Below, piece by piece: positions 51,911 to 62,062 of a stretch of 64,000 nucleotides of DNA. The stretch spans positions 1-64,000 of the forward strand of contig NZ_JAEPOL010000012.1 in NCBI RefSeq assembly GCF_017642925.1. Direction: 5' to 3'. Position numbers and translations under genes: made by a program. The notes beneath the pieces were generated by a model that saw nothing but the letters and a program-made list of their open reading frames with translations, ran no database searches and was not told where the DNA came from. Every line of letters starts with the position of its first letter. Positions within the stretch are counted from its first letter, which is position 1. This stretch comes from Maricaulis sp. GTDB lineage: Bacteria > Pseudomonadota > Alphaproteobacteria > Caulobacterales > Maricaulaceae.

Positions 51911-52852
51911 ATGACTAATCCGCACCACCTTCCGCCCATCCACGCCATCCGCGTGTTCGAGGCCGCCGCCCGGCTGGGAAACTTCACCCGGACCGGCGAA
52001 GCCCTCGGCATGACCCAGGCTGCGGTCAGCTATCAGATCAAGCTGCTGGAAGACCGGCTCGGCTTCGCCCTGTTCGAGCGCAAAGCGCGGCATGTGGAGC
52101 TTACGGCACGCGGCCGCCAGCTGGCGCAGGGCACGTCGGAAGCCTTCCGCATGCTCGAACGCACCTTCCGCGAGGTGCGGGAGGATCGTGACAGCGTACT
52201 GACCATCACAGCTCTGCCGACCTTCTGCTCGAACTGGCTCGTCCCCCGGATCGGCAATTTCCAGATCGCCCATCCCGAATTCGCGGTGCGCATCGACAGC
52301 CGCTCCGAAGTGGTCGACATCGCCGGCGGCGACGCCGATATCGGCATCCGGCTGGGCCATGGCCGCTGGGACGGGCTGGAGGCCCGCTTCCTGTTCGCCG
52401 ACACAATCACCCCGCTGGTTCCGGCCCGCGCCGTCGAGCGGTTCGGCCCGATCGACACACCCGCCGACCTCCTGAAACTGCGCCTGTTCGGGCCGATGTC
52501 CTGGTGGCGCGACTGGTTCGACAATGCCGGTGCCGATCCATCGGGCCTGCCCGAACGTGCCGCGCTGGAGCTGGAAACCCAGTCGATGGAGATTGCGGCA
52601 GCGATTGCGGCCGGAGATGCCGCCGTTGCCGTGTCGCCCCTCTACTTCGCCGAACAGATCGCGGCCGGGATACTGGTGCGGCCCTTCGAGGCCGAGCTGG
52701 ACCACAAGGTGGCCCACTATCTCGTCTATGACCGCAATCGCGCGCGGGAGCCGAAAATCCGGTCCTTCGTGGAGTGGATGCTGTTCCAGCCGATGGCTTT
52801 CTGCCTCAACCAGCCCGCCCCGGCCTTCCCCGATGCGGGGGAGACCGTGTAG
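51911..52852 (+). CDS. LysR family transcriptional regulator (GcvA-like)
   Basis: A 313-residue LysR regulator. The N-terminal winged helix is LPPIHAIRVFEAAARLGNFT with GMTQAAVSYQIKLLEDRLGF (recognition helix ~35-55). The effector domain has the GcvA-subgroup pattern: LTITALPTFCSNWLVPRIGNF, DADIGIRLGHGRWDGLEA and ALELETQSMEIAAAIAAGDA. The effector is unknown. It lies upstream of trpF on the same strand (54-base gap) and is divergent from the 48-residue gene. The start at 51911 has a weak ribosome binding site (AAGGTG). Confidence 0.9.
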   Translation: MTNPHHLPPIHAIRVFEAAARLGNFTRTGEALGMTQAAVSYQIKLLEDRLGFALFERKARHVELTARGRQLAQGTSEAFRMLERTFREVREDRDSVLTITALPTFCSNWLVPRIGNFQIAHPEFAVRIDSRSEVVDIAGGDADIGIRLGHGRWDGLEARFLFADTITPLVPARAVERFGPIDTPADLLKLRLFGPMSWWRDWFDNAGADPSGLPERAALELETQSMEIAAAIAAGDAAVAVSPLYFAEQIAAGILVRPFEAELDHKVAHYLVYDRNRAREPKIRSFVEWMLFQPMAFCLNQPAPAFPDAGETV

Positions 52853-52906
52853 CGCAACGCTGTGTCGCGCTTCCCAACGGCCCTTTGACGCGCTAACCGG
52901 TCTGGC

Positions 52907-53539
52907 ATGACGGATATCAAGTTCTGCGGATTGAAGACGGGGCGGGATGTCGCTGCGGCCGAGCAGGCCGAAGCGCGCTGGACCGGCTATGTCTTTTTCG
53001 AGAAGAGCCCGCGCCATGTCAGCCCGTCGCTGGCCGGCGAACTGGCCCATCTGGCAAAAGCCAGCGAAACGGTCGCGGTGACCGTCAATCCGGATGACGA
53101 TCTCCTGGCGCGTATTCGCGACGCCATGCATCCGGACTGGATCCAGCTGCACGGGTCCGAGACACCGCAACGCGTCGTGCAGGCCCGCGCCTACGCAAAG
53201 CGGGGCGTTATCAAGGCCTTGCCCGTCGCCGAGGCGGCCGATCTGGAGGCCGTGAAAGCCTTTGACCGCATCGCCGACATGATCCTGTTCGATGCCAAAC
53301 CGCCGAAGGGCGCCGACCGTCCGGGCGGCCACGGCACGGGCTATGATTATGCTCTGCTGAAATCGCTGCAGATTTCCGTGCCCTGGCTCTTGTCCGGCGG
53401 GCTGGATGCAACCAATGTCTGCGCCGCTGTCGCGGCTGCAGGGGCCGGCGCGGTCGATGTGTCTTCCGGCATAGAGAGCGCACCGGGCGTCAAGGACGCC
53501 GCGAAGATGCAAGCTTTTGCCGCAGCCCTGGCGGTCTGA
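52907..53539 (+). CDS. trpF: Phosphoribosylanthranilate isomerase
   Basis: A 210-residue TIM-barrel enzyme of tryptophan synthesis. Catalytic Cys is in [12 protein letters not shown] (C7), catalytic Asp in [17 protein letters not shown] (D129 region), and the phosphate site in [10 protein letters not shown]. It is the first gene of trpF-trpB-trpA. The start is not preceded by a strong ribosome binding site. Confidence 0.96.
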   Translation: MTDIKFCGLKTGRDVAAAEQAEARWTGYVFFEKSPRHVSPSLAGELAHLAKASETVAVTVNPDDDLLARIRDAMHPDWIQLHGSETPQRVVQARAYAKRGVIKALPVAEAADLEAVKAFDRIADMILFDAKPPKGADRPGGHGTGYDYALLKSLQISVPWLLSGGLDATNVCAAVAAAGAGAVDVSSGIESAPGVKDAAKMQAFAAALAV

Positions 53540-53573
53540 CCGCGCCAGTGCGCACCAACCAAGGAGCCGAGCC

Positions 53574-54806
<1,233 letters not shown>

Positions 54807-55595
54807 ATGACCAACCGCCTCAACACCCGCTTCGCCGAACTGTCTGCCTATAACCGGGCCGGTTTCGTCGCCTACATGATGGCCGGCGACGGCGACAGCC
54901 AGGCGCTGCTCAACGCCCTGCCCGCGGCCGGCGCCGATGTGATCGAGCTGGGCATGCCCTTCACCGATCCGATGGCTGACGGCCCGGCGATCCAGGCCTC
55001 CGCATTGCGGGCGCTGGAAGCCGGCATGACGCTGAAGGGCACGCTCGCCCAGGCGGCGGAATTCCGGAAGACCGACAAGGACACGCCGATCGTCCTGATG
55101 GGCTATGCCAACCCGATCCATCACATGGGCTGGGAGGCATTTGCCAAGGCCGCGGCAAAGGCCGGTGTGGACGGGCTGATCTGCGTCGACGTGCCGCCGG
55201 AGGAAGACGACGAGCTGCGCGCCGCACTGGGCAAATACTCCATCGCCCTGATCCGCCTGGCGACCCCGACCACCGACGACAAGCGTCTGGCGACCGTTGT
55301 CGCCAACACGTCGGGCTTCGTTTATTACGTTTCCACGACAGGGGTGACCGGTGCCGGGTCCGGTGCGGTGACCGAAGTCGGCGAGGCTGTTGCCCGCGTC
55401 CAGCGCGCCAGCGGATTGCCCGTGGCAGTCGGCTTCGGCGTGAAGGAACCGGACCAGGCCGCCGCCATTGCCCGCACGGCTGACGCAGTCGTGGTGGGCT
55501 CGGCCATCGTCGATGCCATGCATTCAGGCGGTGTTGCCGGAGCACAAGAGTTGGTAAAGCGCCTGTCGTCCGCTGTGCACGCTGCACGCCGCTGA
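54807..55595 (+). CDS. trpA: Tryptophan synthase alpha chain
   Basis: A 262-residue TIM barrel that releases indole from indole-3-glycerol phosphate. Catalytic Glu in [20 protein letters not shown] (E48 region) and catalytic Asp in [10 protein letters not shown] (D60-type); the phosphate-binding loop is [10 protein letters not shown] with VVGSAIVD. It starts immediately after trpB, with no gap, so translation is coupled. Confidence 0.98.
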   Translation: MTNRLNTRFAELSAYNRAGFVAYMMAGDGDSQALLNALPAAGADVIELGMPFTDPMADGPAIQASALRALEAGMTLKGTLAQAAEFRKTDKDTPIVLMGYANPIHHMGWEAFAKAAAKAGVDGLICVDVPPEEDDELRAALGKYSIALIRLATPTTDDKRLATVVANTSGFVYYVSTTGVTGAGSGAVTEVGEAVARVQRASGLPVAVGFGVKEPDQAAAIARTADAVVVGSAIVDAMHSGGVAGAQELVKRLSSAVHAARR

Positions 55596-55608
55596 GGAAG
55601 ACAAGCCG

Positions 55609-56544
55609 ATGAACGATCGGGATACGGGAATGAACTGGCTGTCCAAGATTACCCCGCCGGGCATGTCGAAAATCTTTTCCAAGCGGGACACGCCGGACAA
55701 TCTGTGGGTCAAATGCCCCAAGTCGGGCGAGATGGTGTTCCACAAGGATCTGGAAGCCGGCCTGTTCGTGACGCCCGCCGGGCATCACATGCGCATCGGC
55801 CCGGCCTGGCGCTTCCAGTTCACCTTCGACGGCGAGTACACCGAGCTGGACACGCCGGAAGTTCCCCGCGACCCGCTGAAGTTCAAGGACGACAAGCCCT
55901 ATACCTCGCGCCTGACCGCAGCCCGCAAGAAGACCGGGCGCGACGATGCGATGGCGATTGCGGTCGGCCGGATCGGCGGTCTGGAAAGCGTCGTCCTGGT
56001 GCAGAATTTTGCCTTCATGGGCGGTTCGCTCGGCATGGCCGCCGGCGAGAGCTTCATCAAGGCGGCCGAAGAGGCGATTGCCCGCAAGGCACCGCTGATC
56101 GTCTACACGGCCGCCGGCGGCGCGCGCATGCAGGAGGGCACGCTCTCCCTGATGCAGATGCCGCGCACGACGATTGCCGTGGAAATGCTCAAGGATGCCG
56201 GCCTGCCCTATATCGTGGTGCTGACCGATCCCACGACCGGCGGCGTGACCGCCTCCTACGCCATGCTGGGCGATGTCCACATCGCCGAACCGGGCGCCCT
56301 GATCGGCTTTGCCGGCCCGCGCGTTATCGAGCAGACGATCCGGGAAAAACTGCCGGAAGGCTTCCAGCGCGCCGAATACCTGCTGGAAAAGGGCATGGTC
56401 GACAAAGTGGTGCATCGCCGGGACATTCCGGGTACACTGGGGCGCATGCTGAGGGTCATGATGAAACGCCCCGGAACGTCGATACCGGCCTCCCTGACAC
56501 CGCCGCCGGCCGACCATGTGGCCAGCGACGGGGGCAGCCATTAG
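55609..56544 (+). CDS. accD: Acetyl-CoA carboxylase carboxyltransferase beta subunit
   Basis: A 311-residue beta subunit of the carboxyltransferase that makes malonyl-CoA for fatty acids. Crotonase-fold landmarks are [55 protein letters not shown] and [27 protein letters not shown]. The N-terminal zinc ribbon of the E. coli enzyme is degenerate: only one cysteine ([12 protein letters not shown]) remains of four, as in other alphaproteobacteria. Its last 29 bases overlap the folC frame. Confidence 0.97.
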   Translation: MNDRDTGMNWLSKITPPGMSKIFSKRDTPDNLWVKCPKSGEMVFHKDLEAGLFVTPAGHHMRIGPAWRFQFTFDGEYTELDTPEVPRDPLKFKDDKPYTSRLTAARKKTGRDDAMAIAVGRIGGLESVVLVQNFAFMGGSLGMAAGESFIKAAEEAIARKAPLIVYTAAGGARMQEGTLSLMQMPRTTIAVEMLKDAGLPYIVVLTDPTTGGVTASYAMLGDVHIAEPGALIGFAGPRVIEQTIREKLPEGFQRAEYLLEKGMVDKVVHRRDIPGTLGRMLRVMMKRPGTSIPASLTPPPADHVASDGGSH

Positions 56545-57862
56545 CACGCGCCGTCAAGACCTTGATGACGCGCTGGTGCGCCTTGCGAGCCTGCACCCGC
56601 AGAAAATCGATCTTTCCCTTGGCCGCCTGCAGCGCCTTCTGACGGCGCTGGGCAATCCCCAGGACCATCTGCCGCCGACCGTCCATGTCGCGGGAACGAA
56701 CGGCAAGGGCTCGACCTGTGCCTATCTCGCCGAGATGGCCCGCACCAAGGGCGAGCGGGTGCATATCTACACCTCGCCGCACCTGGTGAATTTCAACGAA
56801 CGCATCCTGCTCGACTCGACACCCGTCGACGACAAGACGCTAATCGAGGCCTTCGCCCGCTGCGAGGCGGCAAATTTCGGCGAGCCGATCACCTTTTTCG
56901 AGATCACCACGGCGGCGGCCCTGCTGCTCTTCTCCGAACATCCCGCCGACCGGCTGATCCTGGAAGTGGGGCTGGGCGGCCGGTTCGACGCCACCAATGT
57001 CATCGCCCGGCCGGCCCTGAGCGTGATCACACCGGTCAGTCTCGATCACCAGGAATTCCTGGGCACCGACCTGCGCCAGATCGCCCGCGAGAAGGCGGGC
57101 ATCTGCAAGTTCGGCGTCCCGGTCGTGGTCGGCAACCAGGTGGATGATGCCGAAGCCGCCATTCTCGACGAGGCCGCCAAGGTCGGGGCTCCGGCCTTCG
57201 TCTGGGGCCGCGACTACAATGCCTATATCCAGCACGGACGGCTGATCTACGAGGATGAAAGCCGCGTCTGGGACCTGCCGGCACCCGGTCTTCTGGGCCC
57301 GCACCAGATCCTCAATGCCGGGGCCGCTGCGGCCGCAGCGGCCGTGCTGCAATGGCCCGAAAGCGCTGCGGCCGCCGGTATTGCCAATGCGACCTGGCCG
57401 GCGCGCCTGCAAAGCATTACCCGCGGTCCGCTCGGCGAGATCGCGCGCAAGGCCGGTGCCGAGCTCTGGCTCGATGGCGGTCATAATGAAGCCGCCGCCA
57501 AAGCCCTCTCCCACGCCCTCGCCGACATGGACGAGCGCGAGGAGCGCCCGCTGGTCATCATTGCGGGTTTCTCGCCCAACAAGGACGTCACCGCCTGGTG
57601 CAGCCAGTTCTCCGGCCTGGCCCGGCGCCTCATTGCGGTGGAGTTCAAGTCCGGCCGCGGCGGCTCGCAGCCGGCACAGGACGTTGTCGCGGCCTGCCAG
57701 GCCGGCGGCGTGACGGCAGAGATCGCCAGCGGCCTGATCCCGGCGATGAAGAAAGCGGCCAAGGAACATCCGGCGCCGCGCATCCTGATCGGCGGCTCGC
57801 TCTACCTCGCCGGCGAAGCCCTCGCCCTCGGCGACGCCCCGCCCCACCGTACGCCGGGTTAG
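56516..57862 (+). CDS. folC: Folylpolyglutamate synthase / dihydrofolate synthase
   Basis: A 448-residue Mur-ligase-type ATPase adding glutamate to folates. P-loop [16 protein letters not shown] (~58), then [27 protein letters not shown] and VISPVSLDH-like [13 protein letters not shown]. The second domain holds [15 protein letters not shown]. The start is uncertain: ATG 56516 lies inside accD without a ribosome binding site, but no better ATG exists before the conserved [11 protein letters not shown] segment. It follows accD as in most bacteria. Confidence 0.95.
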   Translation: MWPATGAAISTRRQDLDDALVRLASLHPQKIDLSLGRLQRLLTALGNPQDHLPPTVHVAGTNGKGSTCAYLAEMARTKGERVHIYTSPHLVNFNERILLDSTPVDDKTLIEAFARCEAANFGEPITFFEITTAAALLLFSEHPADRLILEVGLGGRFDATNVIARPALSVITPVSLDHQEFLGTDLRQIAREKAGICKFGVPVVVGNQVDDAEAAILDEAAKVGAPAFVWGRDYNAYIQHGRLIYEDESRVWDLPAPGLLGPHQILNAGAAAAAAAVLQWPESAAAAGIANATWPARLQSITRGPLGEIARKAGAELWLDGGHNEAAAKALSHALADMDEREERPLVIIAGFSPNKDVTAWCSQFSGLARRLIAVEFKSGRGGSQPAQDVVAACQAGGVTAEIASGLIPAMKKAAKEHPAPRILIGGSLYLAGEALALGDAPPHRTPG

Positions 57863-57865
57863 GTT

Positions 57866-58032
57866 TCTTCCCCACGAGAGTGGGGAAGTGGGCCGATGCG
57901 CAGCATCGGGTCGAAGGGGCGGCGCGAAGCGCCGTTACACGGTGATGCTCGGCTCCGACATCCCGCCGCGTGCCGCGGCGGCCCCTCCCCCGCTTCGCGG
58001 GTCCCCCTCCCCACTCATGTGGGGAGGAAAGA
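57866..58032. repeat. Dyad-rich intergenic repeat block
   Basis: Hairpins CTTCCCCACGAGAGTGGGGAAG (left; only its ends pair, loop ACGAGAGT) and CTCCCCACTCATGTGGGGAG (right) flank further dyads such as GCGGCGCGAAGCGCCG and CCCGCTTCGCGGG. There is no coding potential. Similar GGGGAG blocks occur near 430-490. It resembles dispersed intergenic repeat elements. Confidence 0.6.
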
Positions 58033-58060
58033 AAAACGGGCGCCCCGGTGGAGCGCCCGT
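58032..58060 (-). terminator. Rho-independent terminator of trxA
   Basis: Stem ACGGGCGC/GCGCCCGT (58036-58060) followed on the minus strand by TTTTT, 28 bases past the trxA stop. Confidence 0.85.
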
Positions 58061-58087
58061 TTCAGCATTCGAAAAGCGTCGGGAAGC

Positions 58088-58408
58088 CTAGAGGCTTTCC
58101 TTGACCCATTCGGAAATCTTGCCCTTGGCCATGGCGCCGATCTTGGTGGAGACGACCTGGCCATCCTTGAAGATCATCATGGTCGGGATGCCGCGTACGC
58201 CATACTTGCCGGGCGTCATCGGGTGGTCGTCGATATTCACCTTGGCGATGGTCAGCTCGCCGGCCATCTCGTCGGAAATTTCCTCGAGCGCCGGGGCGAT
58301 CTGCTTGCACGGCCCGCACCATTCGGCCCAGAAGTCCACGAGGACCGGACCGGGTGCATTGAGAACGTCGCTTTCGAAGGATTCATCGCTGACCGCCTTG
58401 GTCGCCAT
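58088..58408 (-). CDS. trxA: Thioredoxin
   Basis: A 106-residue thioredoxin with the active site VDFWAEWCGPCKQIAP (C31/C34 region) and the cis-proline loop VRGIPTMMIFKDG. It is the general cytoplasmic disulfide reductant, serving ribonucleotide reductase among others. AAGGAG is seven bases before the start at 58408. It follows addA on the same strand (93-base gap), a common alphaproteobacterial order. Confidence 0.98.
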   Translation of the reverse strand: MATKAVSDESFESDVLNAPGPVLVDFWAEWCGPCKQIAPALEEISDEMAGELTIAKVNIDDHPMTPGKYGVRGIPTMMIFKDGQVVSTKIGAMAKGKISEWVKESL

Positions 58409-58501
58409 GGGAAACTCCTTTTTTCGGGCCTTTAACGAACATGTGCCCGAAGATCCGGACACGATGGATGGCGCGTGAGGTAAGGAGAGCCGCCGCCGCC
58501 G

Positions 58502-61500
58502 TCAAGCCGTCGCCCCGTCGAGCACGGCGTCCATCACCTCGTCTGCCACTTCCATGAGCCGTGCTGCATCCGTCCAGAGCAGCGCGCAACGTACCGTTTT
58601 TCCGGGGTGAACCGCGCGGAGCAGGGCGCGGTAGGTCGCCAGCTGGCCGATATACACTTTCGCCACTGCAGCAACGTCTTCCGGCGGCGGGCGATTGGTC
58701 TTGTAGTCGACGATCAGCACCTCGCTGTCCGTCACGACCAGGCGGTCGACCTGGCCCCGCACGATCACATTTCCGGGAAGATCCGGTGCACGCCCGACGA
58801 GCGACACCTCGGCCCGGCTGCCCGGTCCGAACAGGGGCGCGAAGTCGGGATGATCGAGAATGCCCAGCGTCTCTTCGATCATCACCTGCCGGTCGGTGTC
58901 GGAGAAATCGGGCTGGGCCGCGACAAAGCGCTCGGCCGCCTCGCGCCGGCGCTCACGGGCCACGTCCGGCAGGGTCTGCAGGAGTTTGTGGATCACATCG
59001 CCGCGCCGGAAACGGTGCGCCCCCGGATCGGCGAGCGGCGAGAGAACCGGCGGTTCGAAATCCGCCTCCTCGCCACCGAGGAAGCTCGACGGCGCCACAC
59101 CGCGCACGCCGGACTGTTCGCTGCGCGCCGGAATGCGCGCCCAGTCCGGAACCGCCATGACCGCACGGCGGGCCCGTTCGGCCTCGCCCAGCGCGACCGG
59201 CGCAGGACCGAAACGCAGGCCTGCGCCAATGTCCTCGATACGGGCAGAGAGCGGCGTCTCGATCTCGTCCCAGCCCTCACCGCCCCAGTGCTCGGCCAGG
59301 CGCGCATACCAGCTGTCATCGGAGATCTGGCCCAGCGCGCCAGCGCCCTGACGCCAGCCGCACACGATCAGCCGGTCCCGCGCGCGAGTCAGGGCGACAT
59401 AGAGCAGACGGCCATGCTCGGCCTTCAGGCGGTTGGCGGCTGTCTCGCGCAATTCGGCCACAGCCGGCGGATCCTCCGCCTTGCGCTGCGACCAGATCAG
59501 CCCGGCCTCGGGATGGGAGAGGATCGCATCGCCCTTGCCGGTGAGCGGCGAGCGCGTCGTGTCCGGCAGGATGACAACCGGCCGCTCCAGCCCCTTGGAG
59601 GCGTGAACCGTCATCACCTGGACCTCGTCCCGGTCATGACTCATCTCGCGCTTGAGCTGGGTGTCCTCGGTGCCGATCGCCGCGAGGAAGGAGGACAGCG
59701 CTCCTCCGCCTTCACGCTCATGATCCAGCGCCCGCGCCAGGAATTCCTCCAGCGGATCGCGCGCCTCCTCGCCCAGACGCGCATAGACCCGCGCCCAGCG
59801 CGTCTCGCCGGTTGGCGTGCGCGCATTGAGAAAACCCGCGAAGAGATCGTAGAGCCGGTCGCTGTCAGCTGCGTCGCGCACGGATTTCAGGGCATCGCGC
59901 GCTTCGATCAGGCGCGGATCGTCGCTGGTGAAAAGCGCACTCCACAGCGTACCGCGGCGCGTCGACGTGCGGCGGCGGGCCAGATCGAGCAGCACATCGT
60001 CGTCAATCGCCGGCGGACCGCCGTCTGCCGGGTCGAAGAAGGGCGATTTGAGCAATTCCGCCAGCGCCAGATCGTCGCCCGGCGTGATCGCGAAGCGCGC
60101 CAGCGCCAGCATGTCCTTCACCGCCGTCTGCTCCTTGAGCACCATGCGGTCGGCACCCGCCACGGGCACACCCTTCAGCTTGAGCTGGCGGATCACTTCC
60201 TCGAAGAAGCCGCCGGTGCGGCGCCAGACCAGGATGGCGATATCGCCGGGCCGGACGGGACGCTGGCTGAACGCGCCGCGCGCCTCTTCCCAGATCCCGT
60301 CACCACGCGCCAGCATGGCGCGGATTTCCTCGGCGACCGTCTCGGCCAGGATATCCCGCGCCGAACCGCGCGCGCTCGCATCGACCGGATCGAAGATCGA
60401 GGCTTCCTCGACGCTTTCCGGCTTGGGTACGGCGGGCCAGAACTCGACACAGCCGGGCGTGTTCATGCGTGCAGCGCGGTGGCTCTGATAGCGGGCGAAG
60501 GGGCGGTCCGACGCCTGGAATTTCGTCTCCGGCGCCATGAAGGCCGCAGCCTCCGGCGCGAAGGCCTGGTCCACAGCGGCGAGGATTTCCGGTGCCGAGC
60601 GGAAGGATACGTCCAGGCCGGGGCGTTCGAAACCCAGCTCGGCCGCGCTGGCGGCTGCGGCAAGACGATCGCCTTCTTCCATGAAGCGGGCCGGTTCGGC
60701 ACCCTGGAAGGAATAGATCGACTGTTTCTCATCGCCGACGATGAAGAGGGTCCGCCCGCTTTCGCGCGCGCCCGCACCGGCGAAGAATTCCGCCGTCAGC
60801 CCGCGGATCATGTCCCACTGCCGCGGCGCGGTGTCCTGGGCTTCGTCGATCAGCGCATGCGCCAGCGTACCGTCAAGCTTGTAGCCAACCCAGCCGGAAA
60901 AGGCGTTTTCCGGCCGCAGGAGATCGCCCGCCAGCCGCACGAGATCGTCGAAATCGAGCGCGCGGCGGCGTTGCAGCTCGTCCTCATAGGCCTCGACAAA
61001 GCGCGCCGCGATATGGATCGCCGCCGCACTCGCTTCAGCCACAGCGGCGGCCCGGACCTGATCGCGGACCTTCTCCAGCCGCGCGCATTCGCGCTCCAGC
61101 ATCGGCTTCACACCCGGCGCGACCTTGTCGCAGCCTGCCGTGATCAGCGATTTGGCCGGTGTGCCGCGCCCCTTGTCGGTGAAGAAAACCTGGACGTAGA
61201 GATCGAACGCGTCTTCGGCGCGGCCGGATTTCAGGGCCTGCTCGATCAGGTCGGCGCGCCCCGCATCGGTCTTGCCGCCATGATTGCGCTGGACGATGAC
61301 CGCCTCTTCCAGATGATCGTGCGGCGCCTGCGCCCAGGCCGCCGCTTTCAGCGCATCCGCCGTGGCACCGATCTCCAGACCAAGCGTGGTGTAGAGTGTG
61401 TCGACCAACCCGTCCGGGCCGCCCGCGCGGTCCAGCGCATCGCGGAAATCATGCCGGCGGCCGCGGGCCCAGGCCATGATGGAGGCAAACGCGTCCGGCC

Positions 61501-62062
61501 CGCCGGTGCGCAGTACCAGATCGACGGTTTCCGGCGGCAGAGCACACAGCACGCGCTGGCGTGCGGCATCGATCCGCCGGGCCGCCTCGGCCTCGTCCAG
61601 CGTGTCAAAGCCGGGTGGCGCGCCCGCTTCCAGCGGGAAACGCCGCAGCAGGTTTTCGCAGAAAGCGTGGATGGTCTGGATTTTCAGACCGCCCGGCGTT
61701 TCCAGCGCACGAGCGAACAGGCGGCGGGCATCCTCGATCTGCCCGACCGGCAGATCGCCATGACCCAGCTGTTCCTTCAGATCGCGCTCGAGCTCCTCCG
61801 CCCCCGCCACCGACCAGCGCCCCAGACGGGTGAAGAGACGGTCCTTCATCTCGGCCGCGGCAGCCTTGGTATAAGTGACGCAGAGGATTTCCTCCGGCGC
61901 GACGCCCTGGAGCAGGATGTTCACCACCCGGTCGACCAGGACGCGGGTCTTGCCCGAGCCGGCATTGGCTTCCACGAAGACGCTGACGCCATGATGAGCG
62001 GCCCGCTTCTGGGCGTCGGACGCAGCCGCGCGGATCGTATCGTCGAAGCCGGGCGCGCTCAT
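58502..62062 (-). CDS. addA: Double-strand break repair helicase/nuclease AddA
   Basis: A 1186-residue UvrD-type helicase with a C-terminal nuclease. Walker A FVEANAGSGKTRVLVDRVV (~30-48), helicase motifs TYTKAAAAEMKDRL, IDEAQDTAPRQWDMI and GDEKQSIYSFQGAEP, then VMTVHASKGLERPVVIL and LLYVALTRARDRLIVCG. The nuclease site is EVLIVDYKTNRPP (~1120) near the end. With AddB it resects broken DNA ends for RecA, replacing RecBCD. The start at 62062 overlaps the addB stop by four bases. Confidence 0.97.
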   Translation of the reverse strand: MSAPGFDDTIRAAASDAQKRAAHHGVSVFVEANAGSGKTRVLVDRVVNILLQGVAPEEILCVTYTKAAAAEMKDRLFTRLGRWSVAGAEELERDLKEQLGHGDLPVGQIEDARRLFARALETPGGLKIQTIHAFCENLLRRFPLEAGAPPGFDTLDEAEAARRIDAARQRVLCALPPETVDLVLRTGGPDAFASIMAWARGRRHDFRDALDRAGGPDGLVDTLYTTLGLEIGATADALKAAAWAQAPHDHLEEAVIVQRNHGGKTDAGRADLIEQALKSGRAEDAFDLYVQVFFTDKGRGTPAKSLITAGCDKVAPGVKPMLERECARLEKVRDQVRAAAVAEASAAAIHIAARFVEAYEDELQRRRALDFDDLVRLAGDLLRPENAFSGWVGYKLDGTLAHALIDEAQDTAPRQWDMIRGLTAEFFAGAGARESGRTLFIVGDEKQSIYSFQGAEPARFMEEGDRLAAAASAAELGFERPGLDVSFRSAPEILAAVDQAFAPEAAAFMAPETKFQASDRPFARYQSHRAARMNTPGCVEFWPAVPKPESVEEASIFDPVDASARGSARDILAETVAEEIRAMLARGDGIWEEARGAFSQRPVRPGDIAILVWRRTGGFFEEVIRQLKLKGVPVAGADRMVLKEQTAVKDMLALARFAITPGDDLALAELLKSPFFDPADGGPPAIDDDVLLDLARRRTSTRRGTLWSALFTSDDPRLIEARDALKSVRDAADSDRLYDLFAGFLNARTPTGETRWARVYARLGEEARDPLEEFLARALDHEREGGGALSSFLAAIGTEDTQLKREMSHDRDEVQVMTVHASKGLERPVVILPDTTRSPLTGKGDAILSHPEAGLIWSQRKAEDPPAVAELRETAANRLKAEHGRLLYVALTRARDRLIVCGWRQGAGALGQISDDSWYARLAEHWGGEGWDEIETPLSARIEDIGAGLRFGPAPVALGEAERARRAVMAVPDWARIPARSEQSGVRGVAPSSFLGGEEADFEPPVLSPLADPGAHRFRRGDVIHKLLQTLPDVARERRREAAERFVAAQPDFSDTDRQVMIEETLGILDHPDFAPLFGPGSRAEVSLVGRAPDLPGNVIVRGQVDRLVVTDSEVLIVDYKTNRPPPEDVAAVAKVYIGQLATYRALLRAVHPGKTVRCALLWTDAARLMEVADEVMDAVLDGATA